A DNA stretch of 64,000 nucleotides, taken from assembly GCF_017873395.1 (NCBI RefSeq), contig NZ_JAGGKC010000001.1, forward strand, positions 1 to 64,000, read 5' to 3'. The stretch comes from Youngiibacter multivorans (GTDB lineage Bacteria > Bacillota > Clostridia > Clostridiales > Clostridiaceae). The notes beneath the pieces were generated by a model. It was given only the letters and a program-made list of their open reading frames with translations. It searched no databases and was not told the DNA's origin. This document shows positions 61,545 through 64,000 of the stretch, one piece after another (within the stretch, counting starts at the first letter, position 1; every line of letters begins with the position of its first letter). Both the position numbers and the translations under genes were made by a program.

Positions 61545-62966
61545 ATGGGTGCGATAAATGAACTTTTTTCAAAAGAACTTAAGCCTGTGAACCTGGGCAT
61601 GGACATGTTCAGGGAGGATCTTGAAGCACAGGGGACTGCTGCAGTGCAGGTGAAGTGGAATCCACCGGCTGGGGGAGACAACAGGCTCATGGAAGCGCTT
61701 ATAAAAATTGGAGATAGCGATGTTGTAGACAGGGCAAATGACAAGACCATAGAGATCATGATGAGCTCGAAGCTCGTACTGACAGGAGTATCCAGGGCGA
61801 TAGACGTTGTTCCCGGTATGACAGAAAAAACGATACTGCATGCAGGACCTCCGATAAGATATGAGGATATGCCTGGTCCGATGAAAGGAGCCGTCATAGG
61901 AGCTCTGATATATGAAGGGCTTGCGGATGGACCTGAAGCGGCGGCAGAGCTCGCAGTGTCAGGAGAGATAACCTACTCCCCATGCCATGACCACCAGATG
62001 GTCGGGGCAATGACCGGAGTAACCTCAGCACATATGCTGGTCCATGTGGTCAAAAATGAGACTTACGGCAACTATGCATTCTCAACAGTCCATGAAGGGT
62101 CAGGATATACAGTCCAGAGGTACGGGTCATGGGATGAAGGGGTAATAAGAAGACTGAAGTGGCTGGACAGCGAATTCAGACCGGTGCTGAACGATGCTCT
62201 TGTGAGGGCAGGAGGTATTGATGCCGGAGCAACCATATCGCAGGCACTGCATATGTCTGACGAATGCCATAACAGGAATAAGGCATCGAGCGTGCTTTTC
62301 TACAAGCAGATACTTCCGCATCTCCTAAGGTCAGATTATGACAAGGAGACAATACTCAGGGTATCCGAGTTCATCAACGGCAACGAGCATTACCATCTTA
62401 GCATTACAATGGCAGCGAGCAAGGCTCAGCTGGATGCTGCGACAGGTGTTGAAAACAGCACTATCGTTACGGCTCTTGCAAGAAATGGAAAAGACTTCGG
62501 TATAAAGGTAAGCGGAATGGGAAAGGACAAGTGGTTCACGGGACCGGCACAGCTGGTCGACGGACTGTTCTTCCCAGGATTCAGTCAGGCGGACTCAACT
62601 CCTGACATGGGGGATTCGGCAATTTCTGAAACTGCCGGCCTTGGAGGATTCTCGCTTGGCAATGCCCCGGCAATAGTACAGTTCGTTGGAGGTACTGTTT
62701 CGGATGCTATGGCCTATGTAAAGAAAATGTACGAGATAACCTGGAGCGAGAACCGGAACTATACGATACCCTTCCTGAATTTCAGGGGAACTCCGGCGGG
62801 GGTTGACATAAGGAAGGTCATAGAGACGGGAATACTTCCCATAATAACAACTGGTATAGCCCACAAGGAAAGGGGTAGAGGCCAGATAGGAGCAGGAATA
62901 GCAAATCCTCCTATGGAATGCTTTGAGAAGGCGATCCTGGAGTTTGCGGAGAAATTTGACTCATAG
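61545..62966 (+). CDS. allG: DUF1116 protein, AllG-like
   Basis: 473 residues; DUF1116 (YlbE) family with NGNEHYHLSITMAASKAQLD, GQIGAGIANPPMECF and MGKDKWFTGPAQLVDGLFF motifs. It begins at the fdrA stop codon with no gap. E. coli AllG belongs to the same family and joins AllF and AllH in oxamate transcarbamoylase. AllH (DUF2877) and a carbamate kinase are not within the window. Confidence 0.9.
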   Translation: MGAINELFSKELKPVNLGMDMFREDLEAQGTAAVQVKWNPPAGGDNRLMEALIKIGDSDVVDRANDKTIEIMMSSKLVLTGVSRAIDVVPGMTEKTILHAGPPIRYEDMPGPMKGAVIGALIYEGLADGPEAAAELAVSGEITYSPCHDHQMVGAMTGVTSAHMLVHVVKNETYGNYAFSTVHEGSGYTVQRYGSWDEGVIRRLKWLDSEFRPVLNDALVRAGGIDAGATISQALHMSDECHNRNKASSVLFYKQILPHLLRSDYDKETILRVSEFINGNEHYHLSITMAASKAQLDAATGVENSTIVTALARNGKDFGIKVSGMGKDKWFTGPAQLVDGLFFPGFSQADSTPDMGDSAISETAGLGGFSLGNAPAIVQFVGGTVSDAMAYVKKMYEITWSENRNYTIPFLNFRGTPAGVDIRKVIETGILPIITTGIAHKERGRGQIGAGIANPPMECFEKAILEFAEKFDS

Positions 62967-62986
62967 CCAATACTGAAATGGTAATC

Positions 62987-63009
62987 AGCTGCCGGAAATA
63001 CCGGCAGCT
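62987..63009 (+). terminator. Intercistronic hairpin before symporter gene
   Basis: Perfect 9-bp stem AGCTGCCGG/CCGGCAGCT with loop AAATA; no T-tract, so it may stabilise or process the mRNA rather than terminate. Confidence 0.6.
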
Positions 63010-63032
63010 AATATAAAAAAAGGAGTAAAGAA

Positions 63033-64000
63033 ATGACAAAGTCAAAGGGTAAGATCAAGCTAAGCACATGGATGATAATTGCCTCGGCTCTGGGAATAAT
63101 ATGCGGACTGCTCTTCGGAAAGACCATGGGGAACATCAAGTTCCTGGGTGACATTTTCCTTAGGCTCATGCAGATGTCGGTCGTCTTCCTTGTCATGGGA
63201 GCCATAACAGAAGCTATAGGAAGCCTAGACATGCATGATATCGGCAAGCTCGGTGGAAAGACAATCGCACTATTTGTAGCCTCCACTCTCTTCGCTTCAT
63301 TCGTAGGAGTCATACTTTCATTAATCATCAGACCGGGTGTTGGAGTTACCGGAGTTGAAGGTGCAGCATTCACGGGTACTCTTCCTGAAGGCAACCCGCT
63401 TAACCTTCTTGTAAACTTCTTCCCGAAGAATATTGTAGAGTCGATGGCAACAGGAAGCATACTTCAGATAATAGTATTTTCAATTTTCCTTGGCCTTGCA
63501 CTGTCTATGCTTAAGGGAAATTCAAGCGCCCAGGCAGTGTTCGGATTCGTCAAGGATTTCAACGTCATAATAATGCAGATAGTAAAGATAGTCATGAATT
63601 TTGCTCCTATAGGAATATTCGCCCTGGTAGCTGCGCTTACAGGAACCTCAGGAATAAACATGCTCATGGCTCTCGGAAAATTCCTTATCGCCCTTACTGT
63701 CGGATGCATTGCAGTTCTCCTTCTCATGGTAGGAATCGTATCGGCATACGGAAGGCTCAATCCGTTAAGGCTTATAAAGAAACTCAACAATACGATAATA
63801 GTAGCGATAACCACCACTTCATCAGCAGTTTCACTTCCGGTGCAGATGGAGGATTCAGAACTCAGGATTGGTGTAAGCAGAAGGGTTTCAAGACTGGTAA
63901 ATCCTCTTGGAATGAACCTTAACAGCCATGGACTGGCTATAACCGTTGCAGTGGCATGCATAACTGTTGCCCAGTTCTTCGGAATCGAAATGAACTTCAC
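63033..64000 (+). CDS. Dicarboxylate/amino acid:cation symporter (partial, runs off the window)
   Basis: At least 322 residues to the window end. Eight or so hydrophobic segments and the serine-rich motif AITTTSSAVSLP (near 255) and NPLGMNLNSHGLA (near 290) match the DAACS family (Na+- or H+-coupled glutamate/dicarboxylate carriers). The usual NMDGT motif is NLNSHG here, so substrate preference may differ. AGGAG lies before the ATG. Likely the uptake gene of the fdrA-allG operon. Confidence 0.88.
   Translation, partial: MTKSKGKIKLSTWMIIASALGIICGLLFGKTMGNIKFLGDIFLRLMQMSVVFLVMGAITEAIGSLDMHDIGKLGGKTIALFVASTLFASFVGVILSLIIRPGVGVTGVEGAAFTGTLPEGNPLNLLVNFFPKNIVESMATGSILQIIVFSIFLGLALSMLKGNSSAQAVFGFVKDFNVIIMQIVKIVMNFAPIGIFALVAALTGTSGINMLMALGKFLIALTVGCIAVLLLMVGIVSAYGRLNPLRLIKKLNNTIIVAITTTSSAVSLPVQMEDSELRIGVSRRVSRLVNPLGMNLNSHGLAITVAVACITVAQFFGIEMNF

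Overview
This window is a chromosomal replication-origin region of a low-to-moderate GC Gram-positive anaerobe of the class Clostridia. The evidence is the conserved Firmicute order dnaA-dnaN-yaaA-recF-remB-gyrB-gyrA-16S on one side and rpmH-rnpA-yidD-yidC-jag-mnmE-mnmG-rsmG-soj-spo0J on the other. Strong AGGAGG ribosome binding sites, many TTG starts, a LonC-type protease, DnaD/DnaI primosome genes and a glycine riboswitch fit this too. I cannot name the genus from the sequence.

Layout. 1-83 is the 5' end of a 16S rRNA gene (minus strand). 84-9695 is the minus-strand replication block gyrA to dnaA. The origin is bipartite: an unwinding region with a DnaA-trio and four perfect DnaA boxes lies between dnaA and dnaN (about 8120-8313), and a second box cluster lies between dnaA and rpmH (about 9950-10090). 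From 10135 rightwards a consensus promoter drives rpmH and the plus-strand translation, membrane-insertion and tRNA-modification genes. Four perfect parS sites (16429-16619) precede soj-spo0J. Next come a minus-strand group (lipoprotein, AI-2E-type permease, cysteine desulfurase-like enzyme), the rpsF-ssb-rpsR operon, and yybS-gdpP-rplI-lonC-dnaB-nudix. pgsA (minus) and purA follow.

33.6-39.2 kb is the most individual part. It holds an unknown membrane-anchored protein, then a helix-turn-helix regulator (minus) divergent from a secreted precursor of eight 16-residue repeats (34618-36153). This looks like a receptor/peptide-pheromone pair with a multicopy precursor. After a flavoprotein and a CoA-binding protein comes a six-tRNA operon (Glu-Val-Asp-Val-Asp-Thr) with a tandemly duplicated Val-Asp unit, then a cluster of DnaA boxes far from the origin, beside the helicase-loader genes dnaI and dnaD.

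41-50 kb carries metallo-beta-lactamase-fold proteins, murA, walJ, a CxxH/CxxC protein, a SEC-C protein, a lipoprotein, rlmH (its C-terminal tail lost by frameshifts) and an LTA-synthase-like sulfatase. 50-58.5 kb carries an iron-type alcohol dehydrogenase, a glycine riboswitch controlling an ACT-domain protein plus a UPF0210 protein, an ECF-type substrate-binding membrane protein, a nitroreductase, a large PEP/pyruvate-binding protein with a degenerate KaiC-like N-terminus, and a PHP phosphatase. 58.5-64 kb holds two tandem TetR regulators divergent from fdrA (allF)-DUF1116 (allG) and a cation symporter cut by the window end; this is probably an oxamate/ureide catabolic operon.

Most genes are read away from oriC, so both arms are largely leading-strand coded. 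No insertion sequence, prophage, integrase or CRISPR array was seen.
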